Assembly: GCF_014595955.1 (NCBI RefSeq)
Contig: NZ_JABVCF010000003.1
Span: forward strand, 248,001-312,000
Length of the DNA stretch: 64,000 nt
Reading direction: 5' to 3'
Source: Pseudaminobacter soli (ex Zhang et al. 2022)
GTDB taxonomy: Bacteria > Pseudomonadota > Alphaproteobacteria > Rhizobiales > Rhizobiaceae
Each line of letters opens with the position of its first letter. Position 1 is the first letter of the stretch. The notes beneath the pieces were generated by a model, which was given only the letters and a program-made list of their open reading frames with translations, made no database searches and was not told the DNA's origin. Position numbers and translations under genes: made by a program. This document shows, piece by piece, positions 19,994 to 29,798 of this stretch.

Positions 19994-20657
19994 TCCCTGC
20001 CAGCGCCGCCTCCTCGGCGGCCGTGCGGGAGCGCAGCGAGGCGACCAGGCATGCCTCCGAGCGGAGGATCACGCCGTCGGCCAAAATCTTCAGGTGATTG
20101 GCCTTCAGCGTCGAACCGGTCGTCGTGATGTCGACGACGATGTCCGCCAGGCCGGCGGCCGGCGCCCCCTCGGTGGCACCCAGGCTTTCCACGATCCGAT
20201 AGACCTGGATGCCGTGCTTGCCCGAGAAGAACTGCTGGGTCAGCCGCCAATATTTCGTGGCGATGCGCAGCCGGCGGCCATGGCGCTGGCGGAAATCGGC
20301 GGCGACGTCATCAAGATCGGCCATGGTGTCGACGTCGAGCCAGACCTCCGGCACGGCGACCACAACGTCGGCATGGCCGAAGCAGAGGCGCGCGGCGACC
20401 GTGGCTCGCTTCTCCCAGTCGGCGCGGCTTTCGCGCAGCAGGTCCTCGCCGGTGACGCCGAGGTCGACATTGCCTGCGCCCAGTTCCCCCGCGATCTCCG
20501 ATGCGGAGAGGAAGGCGATCTCGACGTCGTCGCGACCTTCGACGCGGGCACGGTAGTTCCGCTCGCCGGCGAGGCTGACTTTCAGCCCTGCCTTCTCGAG
20601 AATTTCCAGCGACTGCTCGCGCAGCCGGCCTTTGGAGGGGACCGCAAGAGTCAGCAT
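19959..20657 (-). CDS. hisG: ATP phosphoribosyltransferase, short-form catalytic subunit
   Basis: At 232 residues this is the short HisG form, which lacks the C-terminal regulatory domain and requires HisZ. It begins [11 protein letters not shown] and carries the PRPP-loop-like segment [16 protein letters not shown]. It condenses ATP with PRPP in the first step of histidine biosynthesis. The ATG at 20657 follows TTGGAGG. It is the last gene of hisS-hisZ-hisG and its end overlaps the convergent oxyR. Confidence 0.95.
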   Translation of the reverse strand: MLTLAVPSKGRLREQSLEILEKAGLKVSLAGERNYRARVEGRDDVEIAFLSASEIAGELGAGNVDLGVTGEDLLRESRADWEKRATVAARLCFGHADVVVAVPEVWLDVDTMADLDDVAADFRQRHGRRLRIATKYWRLTQQFFSGKHGIQVYRIVESLGATEGAPAAGLADIVVDITTTGSTLKANHLKILADGVILRSEACLVASLRSRTAAEEAALAGIIQTVSDSIRG

Positions 20658-20718
20658 GGGCGAGGGCCTCCAAGGGAAGCACCGGGGGCGTCTGCTCCAC
20701 TCACTCGGGAATGCGCCA

Positions 20719-21825
20719 TCACCCCTGCCCTCCCCGCAGCGCCTCGATGCGGTCGAGCCACACGGAGAAGCCGACGCCGGGGATCGGCGCGGTGGCGCCG
20801 AGCATGGTGAGCAGCCGGTCGTAGCGGCCGCCGCCGGCAAGCGGCCGCGCCTCCCCCGGTGCCGCGATCTCGAAGACGAGCCCAGTATAATAATCCAGTG
20901 GCCGGCCGAAGGCGGCATCGTAGCGGATCGACGCCGCCGGCAGGCCCTCGGCCAGGATCGCAAGCGCCCGCTGCGAAAACGCGACCAGCGCCCGGTCTAT
21001 GACCAGTCCCGCCTCGTCCGCGAAATCCTGGAGCCGCCGCGGCGCCTCGGCCAGCGGCGCGTCGATATCCAGGAAGGTTTTTAGTGCGCTCAGGGCTTCG
21101 TCGGGCAGCCTGACCTTCTGAAGTTCCGTCTTCTCGATCAGGCGGCGGGCGATTTCTTCCGGCGTGCGCGACGCGCTCGTCGAAAGGCCAGTCTTCTCCA
21201 TCTCGGCGGCGATGTGGGCCGTCAGCGCGTCGAGGCCGGAGGCAACGATGTCTGGCCGGGAATTTTCCGCCTTTTCTTTTGCCGGAGGCCCGGAAAGGTC
21301 TGCGAGTGCGGCGGAAAGCTGCTCCGGTGCGCCGAATGCCCGGGCCAGCCGCTTCTGCCAGCCGGGGGGCAGCCCGAGCGCCGCAAGCACGGCTTCGAAC
21401 ACCGCATGGTCGCCCACCGTCACCGAGAGTTCTGCATCGGGCAGCGCATGCGCCAGCAGCGCATGAGCGTCAGCGATGGCGCGGGCATCGGCCCGCGCGA
21501 TCTCCGGATCGCCCAGATCCTCGATGCCCGCCTGCATGAACTCCGCGGGACCATCGCGGCGTTGGCGGAACACCTCGCCGACATAGCCGTAGCGGCGCGG
21601 GGTGCCGGCCCGGCTGGCGATGTGATCGAGGCAGACAGGGATGGTGAACTCGGGCCGCAGGCAGAGCTGTTCTCCCGTCTCGCTCTCGGTGAGGAAGATG
21701 CGGCGTCGCAAATCCTCGCCCGCCATGTCGAGGAACGGGTCGGCCGGCTGCAGCACCGGCACGTCGACCATCACGGTTCCACGCGCGGAAAAAAGCGTGC
21801 GGATCTGGGTGGAGAGGGTGGTCAT
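20719..21825 (-). CDS. hisZ: ATP phosphoribosyltransferase regulatory subunit
   Basis: A 368-residue histidyl-tRNA-synthetase paralogue without an anticodon domain. The class II core is visible ([65 protein letters not shown]). HisZ forms a hetero-octamer with short HisG and gives it histidine feedback control. It lies between hisS and hisG in one operon. The catalytic determinants for aminoacylation are degenerate, as expected for HisZ. Confidence 0.95.
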   Translation of the reverse strand: MTTLSTQIRTLFSARGTVMVDVPVLQPADPFLDMAGEDLRRRIFLTESETGEQLCLRPEFTIPVCLDHIASRAGTPRRYGYVGEVFRQRRDGPAEFMQAGIEDLGDPEIARADARAIADAHALLAHALPDAELSVTVGDHAVFEAVLAALGLPPGWQKRLARAFGAPEQLSAALADLSGPPAKEKAENSRPDIVASGLDALTAHIAAEMEKTGLSTSASRTPEEIARRLIEKTELQKVRLPDEALSALKTFLDIDAPLAEAPRRLQDFADEAGLVIDRALVAFSQRALAILAEGLPAASIRYDAAFGRPLDYYTGLVFEIAAPGEARPLAGGGRYDRLLTMLGATAPIPGVGFSVWLDRIEALRGGQG

Positions 21826-21875
21826 GGGAGCCAGACCGCGCGGTTTGTCGTTCCTTCGGGTGAAAGCGCAATCAC

Positions 21876-23420
21876 TTATGCGCCCCTTCCCCGCTCCGCC
21901 TTCTGCGCCTCCAGCACGCCCCGGACCGCCTCGACCAACTGCCCCTCGCGCACCGAGAACTGCGCCGGGCGGCTTTCGCGCCATTCCTTGTTGTCGGTGA
22001 CTTCTTGCGCCAGGCGCGCGCCTTCGACGAGGTCCTTGACCTGTACCTCGCCGGCCTCGCGTTCGGAGGAGCCCTGAATGATCACGCAGGGCGCGCCGCG
22101 CCGGTCCGCATATTTCATCTGCGCCTTCATGCCCGCGCCACCGAGATACATCTCGGCGCGGATGCCGGCCTGCCGGAGTTCGCCGACCATGCGCTGATAG
22201 CGGCCGAGACTCTCCGTATCCTTGTCCATCGCGAGCATCACGACCGGACCGGTCACGTTCGAGGTGTCCAGCTTGCCAAGGTTCTTCAGCGCCGTCATCA
22301 GGCGCGACACGCCGATCGAAAAGCCGGTTGCCGGCACCGGCTCGCCGCGGAAGCGCGAGACCAGGCCGTCATAGCGCCCGCCGCCGCCGACCGAGCCGAA
22401 GCGAACGATCTGGCCTTCCTCGTTGGGGATTTCGGCGAGAAGCTCGGCCTCGTAGACAGGGCCGGTGTAATATTCGAGGCCGCGCACGACTGAGGGGTCG
22501 ATCTTGATACGGTCGGGGCCGTAACCAGCAGCGCGACACAACTCAGCGATCTCTTCGAGTTCGGTCACGCCTTGCATGCCAATCGGTGTGTCAACGACGG
22601 TCGAGCGCAGATCTTCAAAGAATGCAGAAAGATAGTCTTGATCTGACTGACCAGCGTTCGGCCGCAAATGCATGAACGAGCCAACTAGGCGGTTTATCTG
22701 CTCTTCGCTGAGCCCCGCGCCCTTGGTAAAATCCCCCTCGCCTTCCTTGCCGCCGTCCCAACGGCCCGCGCCTAGCAGCAGGCGCACGCCTTCCGGCCCG
22801 AACTTGTCCAGCTTGTCGATCGCCCGCAGCACGGTGAGCCGGCGGCCGGCATTCTCGTCGCCGCCGAGCCCGATTGCCTCGAGCACGCCGTCGAGCACCT
22901 TGCGGTTGTTGACGCGGATCACATAGTCGCCGCGCTTGATGCCGAGCGCCTCCATGACGTCGGCCATCATCATCGCCATCTCGGCGTCGGCCGCCACGCC
23001 CGGTGTGCCGACCGTGTCGGCGTCGAACTGCATGAACTGGCGGAAGCGGCCGGGGCCGGGCTTCTCGTTGCGAAACACCCAGCCCGAGCGATAGCTGCGG
23101 AACGGTTTTGGCAGCCTCTCCCAGTTCTCGGCCACGTAGCGCGCCATCGGCGCGGTGAGGTCATAGCGTAGCGACAGCCACTGCTCGTCGTCGTCCTGGA
23201 AAGAGAAAACGCCCTCGTTCGGCCGGTCCTGGTCCGGCAGGAATTTGCCGAGTGCGTCGGTATATTCGATCAGCGGCTGGTCGGCGGGCTCGAAGCCGTA
23301 GAGTTCGTAGACCTCGCGGATCGTCGCCATCATCTTCTCGACGGCGCGGATGTCCTCGGGCGAACGATCGATGAACCCGCGCGGCAGACGCGCTTTCATT
23401 TTTTCCGATCTGTCGGCCAT
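21876..23420 (-). CDS. hisS: Histidyl-tRNA synthetase
   Basis: A 514-residue class II synthetase, with motif 2 [28 protein letters not shown] and histidine-binding motifs [13 protein letters not shown] and GGGGRYDGL. The anticodon-binding domain follows at about residues 410-505. It charges tRNA-His; a tRNA-His gene lies elsewhere in this window. The ATG at 23420 is preferred over longer starts whose extensions are low-complexity. First gene of the hisS-hisZ-hisG operon. Confidence 0.97.
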   Translation of the reverse strand: MADRSEKMKARLPRGFIDRSPEDIRAVEKMMATIREVYELYGFEPADQPLIEYTDALGKFLPDQDRPNEGVFSFQDDDEQWLSLRYDLTAPMARYVAENWERLPKPFRSYRSGWVFRNEKPGPGRFRQFMQFDADTVGTPGVAADAEMAMMMADVMEALGIKRGDYVIRVNNRKVLDGVLEAIGLGGDENAGRRLTVLRAIDKLDKFGPEGVRLLLGAGRWDGGKEGEGDFTKGAGLSEEQINRLVGSFMHLRPNAGQSDQDYLSAFFEDLRSTVVDTPIGMQGVTELEEIAELCRAAGYGPDRIKIDPSVVRGLEYYTGPVYEAELLAEIPNEEGQIVRFGSVGGGGRYDGLVSRFRGEPVPATGFSIGVSRLMTALKNLGKLDTSNVTGPVVMLAMDKDTESLGRYQRMVGELRQAGIRAEMYLGGAGMKAQMKYADRRGAPCVIIQGSSEREAGEVQVKDLVEGARLAQEVTDNKEWRESRPAQFSVREGQLVEAVRGVLEAQKAERGRGA

Positions 23421-24212
23421 GTTCTTTCGTACTCGCGACCTGGAGGAGAGCGGCCGTGTCCTAGACGATGGAGGGCACAGCAGCAAGTGTAACGGCTCCG
23501 CCGCGTGCGCGCAGCATATTGGCAACAAGGGCGTAGACCGCGGGTCGGATTCGACGGCCTGCATCTGCTGATTGCGCCGAACTGCCACGCCTCAACTCAC
23601 GGCTCGAGGCGATCGTGCGCAAGCTCGTCCAGGAGGGAGCAGCGGACCGGCGTGCTTCATTTCTCTGTTCCTCCATCGCAATGCAGCCGGAGCCATCACC
23701 TGCCTTGCGTAACAGCTGGAAACTACACGGAAACATACAACGGAACGGTCCGGCACCGGTCGGTTGCCCGATCATACGATCTTCCGGGCATGCAAATCGG
23801 AAAGGCAATTATCGTGTCTACCCTGACTACAAGCGCCGGCGAGAAGCTTCGGGACAACCGTCTGGCGCGGCGGCCAGAGCGGGCGACGGCTGGCGGCATA
23901 CTTCCCGGCTTCGGGTCCCGCGGCCAAACGGCAAATGCGCACGACCCGCTCGGAGGAACCGCGCTCACCATGCTCCTGGTGCTCTATCCTGCCCTCGCCT
24001 GCGCGATCGTCACGGTCGCGGCATTCCTGTTCTGCAGCCCGTGCGGAGCAGCATAGGGCTTGGGATGAGATCGCATCTCTGAGCCGTTATCTGGCGGGGG
24101 TGCCAGAGCCTCGCTCCCCTAACCGCGTACGAGCGAGGCAACTGGGGCCTGTTCCGGCACGGTGGTGCGTCCGGGGCGGGTCCCAGCCTCTTTTTGGGGC
24201 TGCTTCCAGCCC
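23421..24212. other. Gene-poor stretch between hisS and tag
   Basis: No gene is convincing in these 792 bp. A plus-strand reading frame from 23791 to 24056 would give an 88-residue protein with a hydrophobic C-terminus (LLVLYPALACAIVTVAAFLF). It lacks a ribosome-binding site and has no recognisable family. The segment 24096-24152 can form two hairpins, TCTGGC/GCCAGA and GCCTCGCT/AGCGAGGC, and may end transcripts arriving from tag. The hisS promoter must lie near 23421-23550. Confidence 0.5.
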
Positions 24213-24848
24213 TCAAATGCGAGGGATAGGCCGCTCGAATGCGGAGCGCTGCGCTTCGACGGAGGCGCGGCAATGGCAGCCCTCGATGTGGTCGTTGACC
24301 AAACCCATCGCCTGCATGAAGGCGTATACGGTCGTTGGCCCAACAAAACTCCAGCCGCGCTTCTTCAGCTCCTTGGAGATCAAGGTCGAGGTCTCGGTTT
24401 TCCCCAAGCGGATGAGTGCGGCATGATCGAGCCGCTGCGGGCGCTGCGCGTCCGTGGGCTCGAACTGCCAGAACCAGGCCGCCAGCGATCCAGCCTCCAC
24501 CACGAGTTCCTTGGCGCGCCGGGCATTGTTGATGGTCGACTCGATCTTGCCGCGGTGGCGCACGATGCCGGGATCGTTCAACAGGCGCTCCACGTCGGCC
24601 TCGCCGAATTCGGCGACCCGCTCGAAAGCGAAGCCGGCAAAGGCGGCGCGGAAATTCTCGCGTTTGCGCAGGATGGTTAGCCAGGACAGGCCGGACTGGA
24701 AGCCTTCCAGGCAGATCTTCTCGAAGAGCCGGCGGTCGTCCTTCACCGGGCGACCCCATTCCTCGTCGTGATAGCGGCGATAGTCGTCCTGGTCGCCTGC
24801 CCAGAAGCAGCGCACGACCCCATCCGATCCTTCAAGCAGTCCGTCCAC
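24213..24848 (-). CDS. tag: DNA-3-methyladenine glycosylase I
   Basis: A 211-residue Tag family enzyme that removes 3-methyladenine from alkylated DNA. Diagnostic features are RCFWAG near the N-terminus, YHDEEWGRP, FEKICLEGFQSGLSWLTILRKRE, and the C-terminal NDHIEGCHCR. The first Cys and His of the structural zinc site come from the N-terminal part and the last His and Cys from HIEGC. It uses a GTG start at 24848 with GGAG upstream. Monocistronic by position. Confidence 0.94.
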   Translation of the reverse strand: MDGLLEGSDGVVRCFWAGDQDDYRRYHDEEWGRPVKDDRRLFEKICLEGFQSGLSWLTILRKRENFRAAFAGFAFERVAEFGEADVERLLNDPGIVRHRGKIESTINNARRAKELVVEAGSLAAWFWQFEPTDAQRPQRLDHAALIRLGKTETSTLISKELKKRGWSFVGPTTVYAFMQAMGLVNDHIEGCHCRASVEAQRSAFERPIPRI

Positions 24849-25065
24849 CCAAGACTCCGTTCGTTAATGCCGCCCGGCGCTCATTGACCGCGCCTTTACC
24901 AGTCCGCTGAACCGGCCGGTAACCACACCGGAAGGTTTAGGGACACCGCCGCTTTTTAGGCAACCCGATTCACGATTCCGATTCCGTTCGCGCCACAGGC
25001 TCCTGACAGGACGGGGCGGGGAAGTCCCGCGCCGGATCCGATCGGAAGGTCAGTCGAGTACGCGT

Positions 25066-25857
25066 ATGATGAAGCACAGATTTCTTGTCATGACTGCAGC
25101 CAGCTTGATGGGCCTTGCTGCGGCAGCCCCGGCGCAAGCCAATGATCGCTATCGCGAGCGGCCCCCCGTCGTGGTCAGTCCCGATCTCTCCGCCCCTTGG
25201 GTGATGCAGCTTGGCCGTCAGCCGGGCCGGGTGGTGAACGGGGGCTATGCCGTGCAGGTCCAGCCCGCGCTGCAGCGCAGTTCGCTCCGGGGCGATCCGC
25301 AGCCTGCGCGCCGCGCCGAGCGCAGAAGCCTGTTCGGTCAAGATCCGATGCGCACTGCCGCCGTGCCGGCCCCGCGAAAGAAGCAGATCGCGCCGCAAAT
25401 GGACCCGATCTACCTGCCGCAGCACGTGGAGTATTCCGGCCCGGAGAAGCCGGGCACGATCGTGATCGATACGGCGTCAAAATTCCTCTACCTCGTGCAG
25501 CCCGGCGGGAAGGCGCGCCGCTACGGCGTTGGGGTCGGCCAGGAGGGGATGGTGTGGACCGGAACGCAGACGATCACCCGCAAGGCGGTGTGGCCCGACT
25601 GGCGGCCCCCGGCCGAGATGATCAAGCGCGAGCGGGCCAAGGGCCGCATCCTGCCGGTCCACATGGCAGGCGGGCCTGAAAACCCGCTCGGCGCCCGAGC
25701 GCTTTATCTCGGCTCGACGCTCTACCGCATCCACGGCACCAATGCGCCCTGGACGATCGGCACCAACGTCTCCTCGGGCTGCATCCGGCTGCGCAACGAG
25801 GACGTGGTCGATCTCTATGAACGCGTCGGCGTCGGGACCAAGGTGGTCGTGATGTAG
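25066..25857 (+). CDS. Secreted L,D-transpeptidase (YkuD family)
   Basis: A 263-residue exported enzyme. Its signal peptide (about residues 1-26) ends APAQA-ND. A basic/proline-rich linker follows, then a YkuD domain from about residue 125. The catalytic region shows RIHGTN and SSGCIRLRNEDVVDLY, with the nucleophilic cysteine in SGC. Such enzymes form 3-3 meso-DAP crosslinks in peptidoglycan or attach proteins to it. Followed by a strong terminator. Rhizobiales carry many paralogues, so the specific role is open. Confidence 0.93.
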   Translation: MMKHRFLVMTAASLMGLAAAAPAQANDRYRERPPVVVSPDLSAPWVMQLGRQPGRVVNGGYAVQVQPALQRSSLRGDPQPARRAERRSLFGQDPMRTAAVPAPRKKQIAPQMDPIYLPQHVEYSGPEKPGTIVIDTASKFLYLVQPGGKARRYGVGVGQEGMVWTGTQTITRKAVWPDWRPPAEMIKRERAKGRILPVHMAGGPENPLGARALYLGSTLYRIHGTNAPWTIGTNVSSGCIRLRNEDVVDLYERVGVGTKVVVM

Positions 25858-25940
25858 CGGACTCCCTCGGACCGGGCCGCAGCAAGGGGATGGGGCGCGG
25901 CTGTCGAAGCGGTTGAGGAACTTGGTTCCGCACCGGAGAC

Positions 25941-25971
25941 AAGGGCAGCGCGGGCAACCGCGCTGCCCTTT
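25941..25971. terminator. Bidirectional hairpin terminator
   Basis: Perfect 13-bp arms (AAGGGCAGCGCGG / CCGCGCTGCCCTT) with a GCAA tetraloop and a short T-run. It lies between the convergent transpeptidase and glcF genes. Confidence 0.8.
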
Positions 25972-25989
25972 GCTATTGGATGCAACTGC

Positions 25990-27324
25990 CTAAGCGAGTT
26001 CCTTGGAAGCGATGGGAGCGACCGAGGTCAGTTCCCTGGGCTTCGGCCCGCCATAGGCCCAGTCCAGCAATTCCACCGTGTGGACAATCGGCAACCGGGC
26101 GGCGCTGGCGATCTGGGTGATGCAGCCGATATTGCCCGTGGCGATAAGTGACGCGCCGGTGGCCTCGATATTCTTCACCTTGCGGTCGCGCAGGCGGGCC
26201 GAGATCTCTGGCTGCAGGATGTTGTACGTGCCGGCCGAGCCGCAGCAGAGATGCCCTTCGAGCGGCTCCTTCACGAGGAAGCCGGCACGCGCCAGAAGCT
26301 CCTTCGGAAGCCGGGTGATCTTCTGGCCGTGCTGCATCGAGCAGGCGGAATGATAGGCGACCGTCAGGCCGGGCCTGATCGTAGGCTCGGGCAGGTCCAG
26401 TCCGCCGAGATATTCGGTGATGTCCTTCGCCAACTCCGATACACGCTTGGCTTTCTGGGCGTATGCCGGATCGAGCCGTAGCATGAAGCCATAGTCCTTG
26501 ATGGTGGTGCCGCAGCCCGAGGCGGTGATGATGATGGCATCGAGCCCGCCGTGCTCGATCTCTCGGGTCCAGGCGTCGATATTGCGGCGTGCGAAATTGA
26601 GCGCCTGCTCCTCCTTGCCAAGGTGATGGACCAGCGCGCCGCAGCAGCCTTCGCCCTCGGGCATCACCACCTCGACGCCGAGGCGGGTGAGCAGGCGCAC
26701 CGTCGCCTCGTTGATGCCCGGGTCGAGCACCGGCTGGGCGCAGCCGGTCAGCAGCGCCACGCGGCCGATCCGCTTGCCTGTTGCGGGTTGAACGCCCGGC
26801 CGCGACACCGGCGAGGCGGTCGGAATTGCGCCGGGCGCCAGCTTCAGCATGGCGGCGAGCGGCTTCAGCCCGGTGATACGGCCGAAAACCGCGCCGAGAG
26901 GCCGACCGAGCTTCGCCAGCTTCAGCGCTGCTCGGAAACGCTCGGGATAGGGCAGCGTGGCCGCAAGCACCGCGCGGATCGCGCGGTCGAGCGGCGGGCG
27001 CCGATAGGTCTTTTCGATGTGGACCCGCGCATGATCGACCAGATGCATGTAGTTCACCCCCGACGGGCAGGTGGTCATGCAGGAAAGGCAGGAAAGGCAG
27101 CGGTCGATGTGGGTGACGGTCTCGCGATCGGCTGGGCGGCCGTTCTCCAGCATGTCTTTGATCAGGTAGATGCGCCCGCGCGGGCTATCGAGTTCGTTGC
27201 CGAGGACCACATAGGTCGGGCAGGTCGCGGTGCAGAAACCGCAATGCACGCATTTGCGTAGGATCTTTTCGGACTCCTGCACATGTGGATCGGCAAGCTG
27301 CTCGGGGGTGAAGGTGGTTTGCAT
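25990..27324 (-). CDS. glcF: Glycolate oxidase iron-sulfur subunit
   Basis: At 444 residues, the usual GlcF length. Two 4Fe-4S motifs occur near the N-terminus (CVHCGFCTATCP and CLSCLSCMTTCP). Two cysteine-rich CCG domains follow (GCCGALVHHLG and LCCGSAGTYN). It passes electrons from the GlcD/GlcE flavoprotein to the respiratory chain during glycolate to glyoxylate oxidation. It is the last gene of the minus-strand operon. It lies 9 bp after a DUF5615 gene instead of directly after glcE. Confidence 0.96.
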   Translation of the reverse strand: MQTTFTPEQLADPHVQESEKILRKCVHCGFCTATCPTYVVLGNELDSPRGRIYLIKDMLENGRPADRETVTHIDRCLSCLSCMTTCPSGVNYMHLVDHARVHIEKTYRRPPLDRAIRAVLAATLPYPERFRAALKLAKLGRPLGAVFGRITGLKPLAAMLKLAPGAIPTASPVSRPGVQPATGKRIGRVALLTGCAQPVLDPGINEATVRLLTRLGVEVVMPEGEGCCGALVHHLGKEEQALNFARRNIDAWTREIEHGGLDAIIITASGCGTTIKDYGFMLRLDPAYAQKAKRVSELAKDITEYLGGLDLPEPTIRPGLTVAYHSACSMQHGQKITRLPKELLARAGFLVKEPLEGHLCCGSAGTYNILQPEISARLRDRKVKNIEATGASLIATGNIGCITQIASAARLPIVHTVELLDWAYGGPKPRELTSVAPIASKELA

Positions 27325-27333
27325 TCGTCTCGA

Positions 27334-27666
27334 TCACACTTTGCCCTGGTCTGCGATGACAACCACCTGTCCCGGCCGGATATTGGCGATGGCTGAGGCA
27401 ATCTCTCCAAGAAGAGGCAGGAGATCTTCAAAACGCTGCCTTGGCAGCACGACAAGCGCAATGCCATAGCGCTCCAGATTTTGCTGGTACTGCAGGTTCC
27501 TGTCGCATGTGACGAGGCATTCGATACCAGATTCGTTCAGTTTATTGAGCAACCGGCCGTTCTTGAGACCCTTCCATTCGTTGGGAAAGCGTATGGCGCG
27601 GCAGCCAATCGCGGCTAGCGCCCTCCCGAGTCGCGTCGGCACACTCTCATCGAGCTGCGCGATCAA
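27334..27666 (-). CDS. DUF5615 family PIN-like protein (putative toxin)
   Basis: A 110-residue protein with the compact PIN-like DUF5615 pattern: acidic AQLDESVP at the N-terminus, a central IECLVTCDRNLQYQQNL with the conserved aspartate, and a short C-terminal strand/helix. DUF5615 proteins are typically encoded directly after a DUF433 protein and the pair is regarded as a toxin-antitoxin-like module; nuclease activity is predicted, not shown. Translation appears to start at a TTG overlapping the DUF433 stop (TTGA). The pair sits between glcE and glcF. Confidence 0.8.
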   Translation of the reverse strand: MIAQLDESVPTRLGRALAAIGCRAIRFPNEWKGLKNGRLLNKLNESGIECLVTCDRNLQYQQNLERYGIALVVLPRQRFEDLLPLLGEIASAIANIRPGQVVVIADQGKV

Positions 27667-27890
27667 GCCGCCTTCTTTCCGGCCAGTCGTTCGATGTCGG
27701 CTGCAGCCAGCCTGATGACCGCCTCGGCCTGAAGGCGATCCACCGTCGGAAAATCCAGCAAAAACTCGGCCAGACTGTCGCCGCTCTTAAGATACTCGAA
27801 CAGAGTCGAAACCGGCACGCGGGTTCCCTTGAACACGACTGCACCGGACATGACCTCGGGATCGACGCTCACAACATCATCGATATCCAT
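27663..27890 (-). CDS. DUF433 family protein (putative antitoxin)
   Basis: A 75-residue DUF433 protein: SVDPEVMSGAVVFKGTRVPVSTLFEYLKSG followed by FLLDFPTVDRLQAEAVI, a helical DNA-binding-like domain. The family is the usual antitoxin partner of DUF5615. The ATG at 27890 sits 6 bp after AGGAG; another ATG at 27896 abuts that site and is less likely. It begins 25 bp after glcE, with no room for a substantial promoter, so it probably relies on glc transcription. Confidence 0.85.
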   Translation of the reverse strand: MDIDDVVSVDPEVMSGAVVFKGTRVPVSTLFEYLKSGDSLAEFLLDFPTVDRLQAEAVIRLAAADIERLAGKKAA

Positions 27891-27915
27891 GAACATCTCC
27901 TGTGCTGCCCCTCTT

Positions 27916-29118
27916 CTACCCCATCCGCCCGGGGTTCAGAATGCCCTTCGGATCGAACTGCTCCTTCAGTCTTGCGGAAAGCGCGGCGAGTGCCGGCGGC
28001 TGCGGCTCGAACGCGGGAACGGCCGCGCGCACGGCAGGGCTGGCCCGCACCAAGGTGGCGTGGCCGCCGCCGAAGCGCCTCATGAGCCTGCGCAGGAAGT
28101 CCACTTCCGAATCGTCCTCCATGCGCAGCCAGGCGAGCCCGCCGGCCCATTCGTAGTAAGCTTCGACCGCCGTCTCCATGCGCAGCGCCATCACCATCTC
28201 GTGCGCCTTGCTCGGCGCCATCGAGACGCGCCATACCGGCTTCTCGCTGCCATCGGCGAAGGCCGTGACGTCGCGGATTACGCGCCAGAGGATTTTCGAG
28301 GCTTCCGCCGGAACCTCGGACAAGCCCGCTCCGGAGCCGAACAGGTCACGCAGGTGTCGAACCCGGTATTCCACCGATGGACCAAAACCCTCGATGCGCA
28401 GCAGGGTTGCCGCACCGGATGGAAGTGTCCCTGCTCCGATGCGCGCCGCGACCGTCTCCGGCAGATGGGCCGCTCCGGACACTTCGGCGGGCGAGCCCAT
28501 CGCCAAAGCCATGGCCGACACGGCGGCATCATCCAGGAGACCGGTCAGCACGAGCGTGGTTTCGGTCTCGGCAGCCGGCAGCACCTTGAAGGTGACGTTG
28601 GTGACCACCGCCAGCGTGCCCCAGGACCCTGCCATGGCCTTCGAGAGATCATAACCGGTGACGTTCTTGACGACCCGCCCGCCGGACTTGAACGCCTCTC
28701 CCCGGCCCGAGACGGCGCTTACACCGAGTATGTGGTCGCGCGCCGCGCCTGCCTTGATCCGCCGCGGGCCGGAGAGGTTCGCGGCGAGCGCCCCGCCGAT
28801 CGTGCCCCTTCCCTGAGGCGCGCCGAGGAGCGGGCCGTAATCCATCGGCTCGAAGGCAAGTTCCTGGTTGTGCTCCGCCAGAAGCCTCTGGATCTCGGCG
28901 AGCGGCGTGCCGGCGCGGGCGGAAAGGACCAATTCCTCCGGCTCGTAGAGTGTCACGCCGGTTAGGCCCGAGAGATCGATCGCATGCTCCGTTTGCGGCG
29001 GGCGGCCGATACTGCGCTTGGAGCGGTGGCCGACAACTTCGACCGGGGCTTCCTCGGCTACGGCCCAGGCGACGGCGTCCAGAACCTCGGCAGCGGAAGA
29101 AGGCGTGAAGGTGGTCAT
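27916..29118 (-). CDS. glcE: Glycolate oxidase FAD-binding subunit
   Basis: A 400-residue FAD-linked oxidase subunit. The FAD_binding_4 region shows ELVLSARAGTPLAEIQRLL, GTIGGALAANLSGPRRIKAGAARDHILG and GGRVVKNVTGYDLSKAMAGSWGTLAVVT. It partners GlcD and GlcF in the membrane-associated glycolate dehydrogenase. Its ATG overlaps the stop of the PIN-domain gene upstream (ATGA), so it is translationally coupled to that gene rather than to glcD. Confidence 0.96.
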   Translation of the reverse strand: MTTFTPSSAAEVLDAVAWAVAEEAPVEVVGHRSKRSIGRPPQTEHAIDLSGLTGVTLYEPEELVLSARAGTPLAEIQRLLAEHNQELAFEPMDYGPLLGAPQGRGTIGGALAANLSGPRRIKAGAARDHILGVSAVSGRGEAFKSGGRVVKNVTGYDLSKAMAGSWGTLAVVTNVTFKVLPAAETETTLVLTGLLDDAAVSAMALAMGSPAEVSGAAHLPETVAARIGAGTLPSGAATLLRIEGFGPSVEYRVRHLRDLFGSGAGLSEVPAEASKILWRVIRDVTAFADGSEKPVWRVSMAPSKAHEMVMALRMETAVEAYYEWAGGLAWLRMEDDSEVDFLRRLMRRFGGGHATLVRASPAVRAAVPAFEPQPPALAALSARLKEQFDPKGILNPGRMG

Positions 29119-29522
29119 TGGAAGGTGTCCGCTAGTTTCGTCGACATGCCCGTCCGACCGACTCGCGAAACGGCGCGGCGATCGAACGACACGAACGTCT
29201 CGCCGCCCATACCTTGCCCGGCTCTGGCGATCACACCACCGGCGAAGTCCCCACCCGCAGCCAGGACTGCCAGGCCAGCTTCAACTGCTGCGCCGTCAGT
29301 TGCGACGTTTTCAGCGTCAGCGATGGCCCGGATCGCGTCTGCGATCCGCGATGGCGGATATCCGTAAACACTGTCGAGCACCCGGACCAACTCACACAAA
29401 TATGGCAGAGAAACCGCAACAAGTTCGGCAGTGGAGAGGATGTCGAAGGCAATCCGGGCCTGAATTTCGTCATCGTGAACCACCACCCGAACCAGCAGAT
29501 TGGTATCGGCGGTGATCCTCAC
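29115..29522 (-). CDS. PIN domain protein, VapC-like putative toxin
   Basis: A 135-residue PIN-domain protein. Likely metal-binding acidic residues are visible: D6 in ITADTNLLV, the glutamate in LCELVRVL, the aspartates in IADAIRAIADAE, and FVSFDRR near the C-terminus. VapC toxins are RNases neutralised by the co-encoded antitoxin. It uses a GTG start overlapping the AbrB-type gene stop (GTGA), and its own stop overlaps the glcE start. Confidence 0.88.
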   Translation of the reverse strand: MRITADTNLLVRVVVHDDEIQARIAFDILSTAELVAVSLPYLCELVRVLDSVYGYPPSRIADAIRAIADAENVATDGAAVEAGLAVLAAGGDFAGGVIARAGQGMGGETFVSFDRRAVSRVGRTGMSTKLADTFQ

Positions 29523-29770
29523 TTCAATCCCGCCCAGCCCCTTCGGCTTGCCTCGTTCATCTCCTCGATTGTGGCGACCTTTTCGGTCTCACCGGCCAGC
29601 ATGCCGAATACGTCGTCCCAGGTGCCCTTCGGCCGCAGGGCCCTGATGGTCAACTGACCGCCTGGCAAAGGTTCGACCTCAAGGCGCTGTCCCGGTTTCA
29701 CGCCGAGATGCTGCAGCAGTTCCTTCTTGAGCGTGGCCTGGCCCTTCGATGTCACCGTCAGCGTGGTCAT
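29519..29770 (-). CDS. AbrB/MazE/SpoVT-type antitoxin
   Basis: An 83-residue swapped-hairpin AbrB protein: TLTVTSKGQATLKKELLQHLGVKPGQRLEVEPLPGGQLTIRA (residues ~2-43), then a C-terminal toxin-binding tail (VFGMLAGETEKVATIEEMNEASRRGW). It is the expected antitoxin of the overlapping PIN toxin. The ATG at 29770 has GGAGA 6 bp upstream; the ATG at 29776 abuts that site. A perfect 20-bp palindrome lies 28 bp upstream, consistent with autoregulation. Confidence 0.88.
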   Translation of the reverse strand: MTTLTVTSKGQATLKKELLQHLGVKPGQRLEVEPLPGGQLTIRALRPKGTWDDVFGMLAGETEKVATIEEMNEASRRGWAGLK

Positions 29771-29798
29771 CGTCATTCTCCGCGAGCACCGGCCCAAT

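Noticed and set aside
23505-24056. 183-codon plus-strand frame upstream of tag
   Set aside because: Only its last 28 residues look protein-like (hydrophobic); there is no ribosome-binding site and no family, so it is noted in the gene-poor entry and not called.
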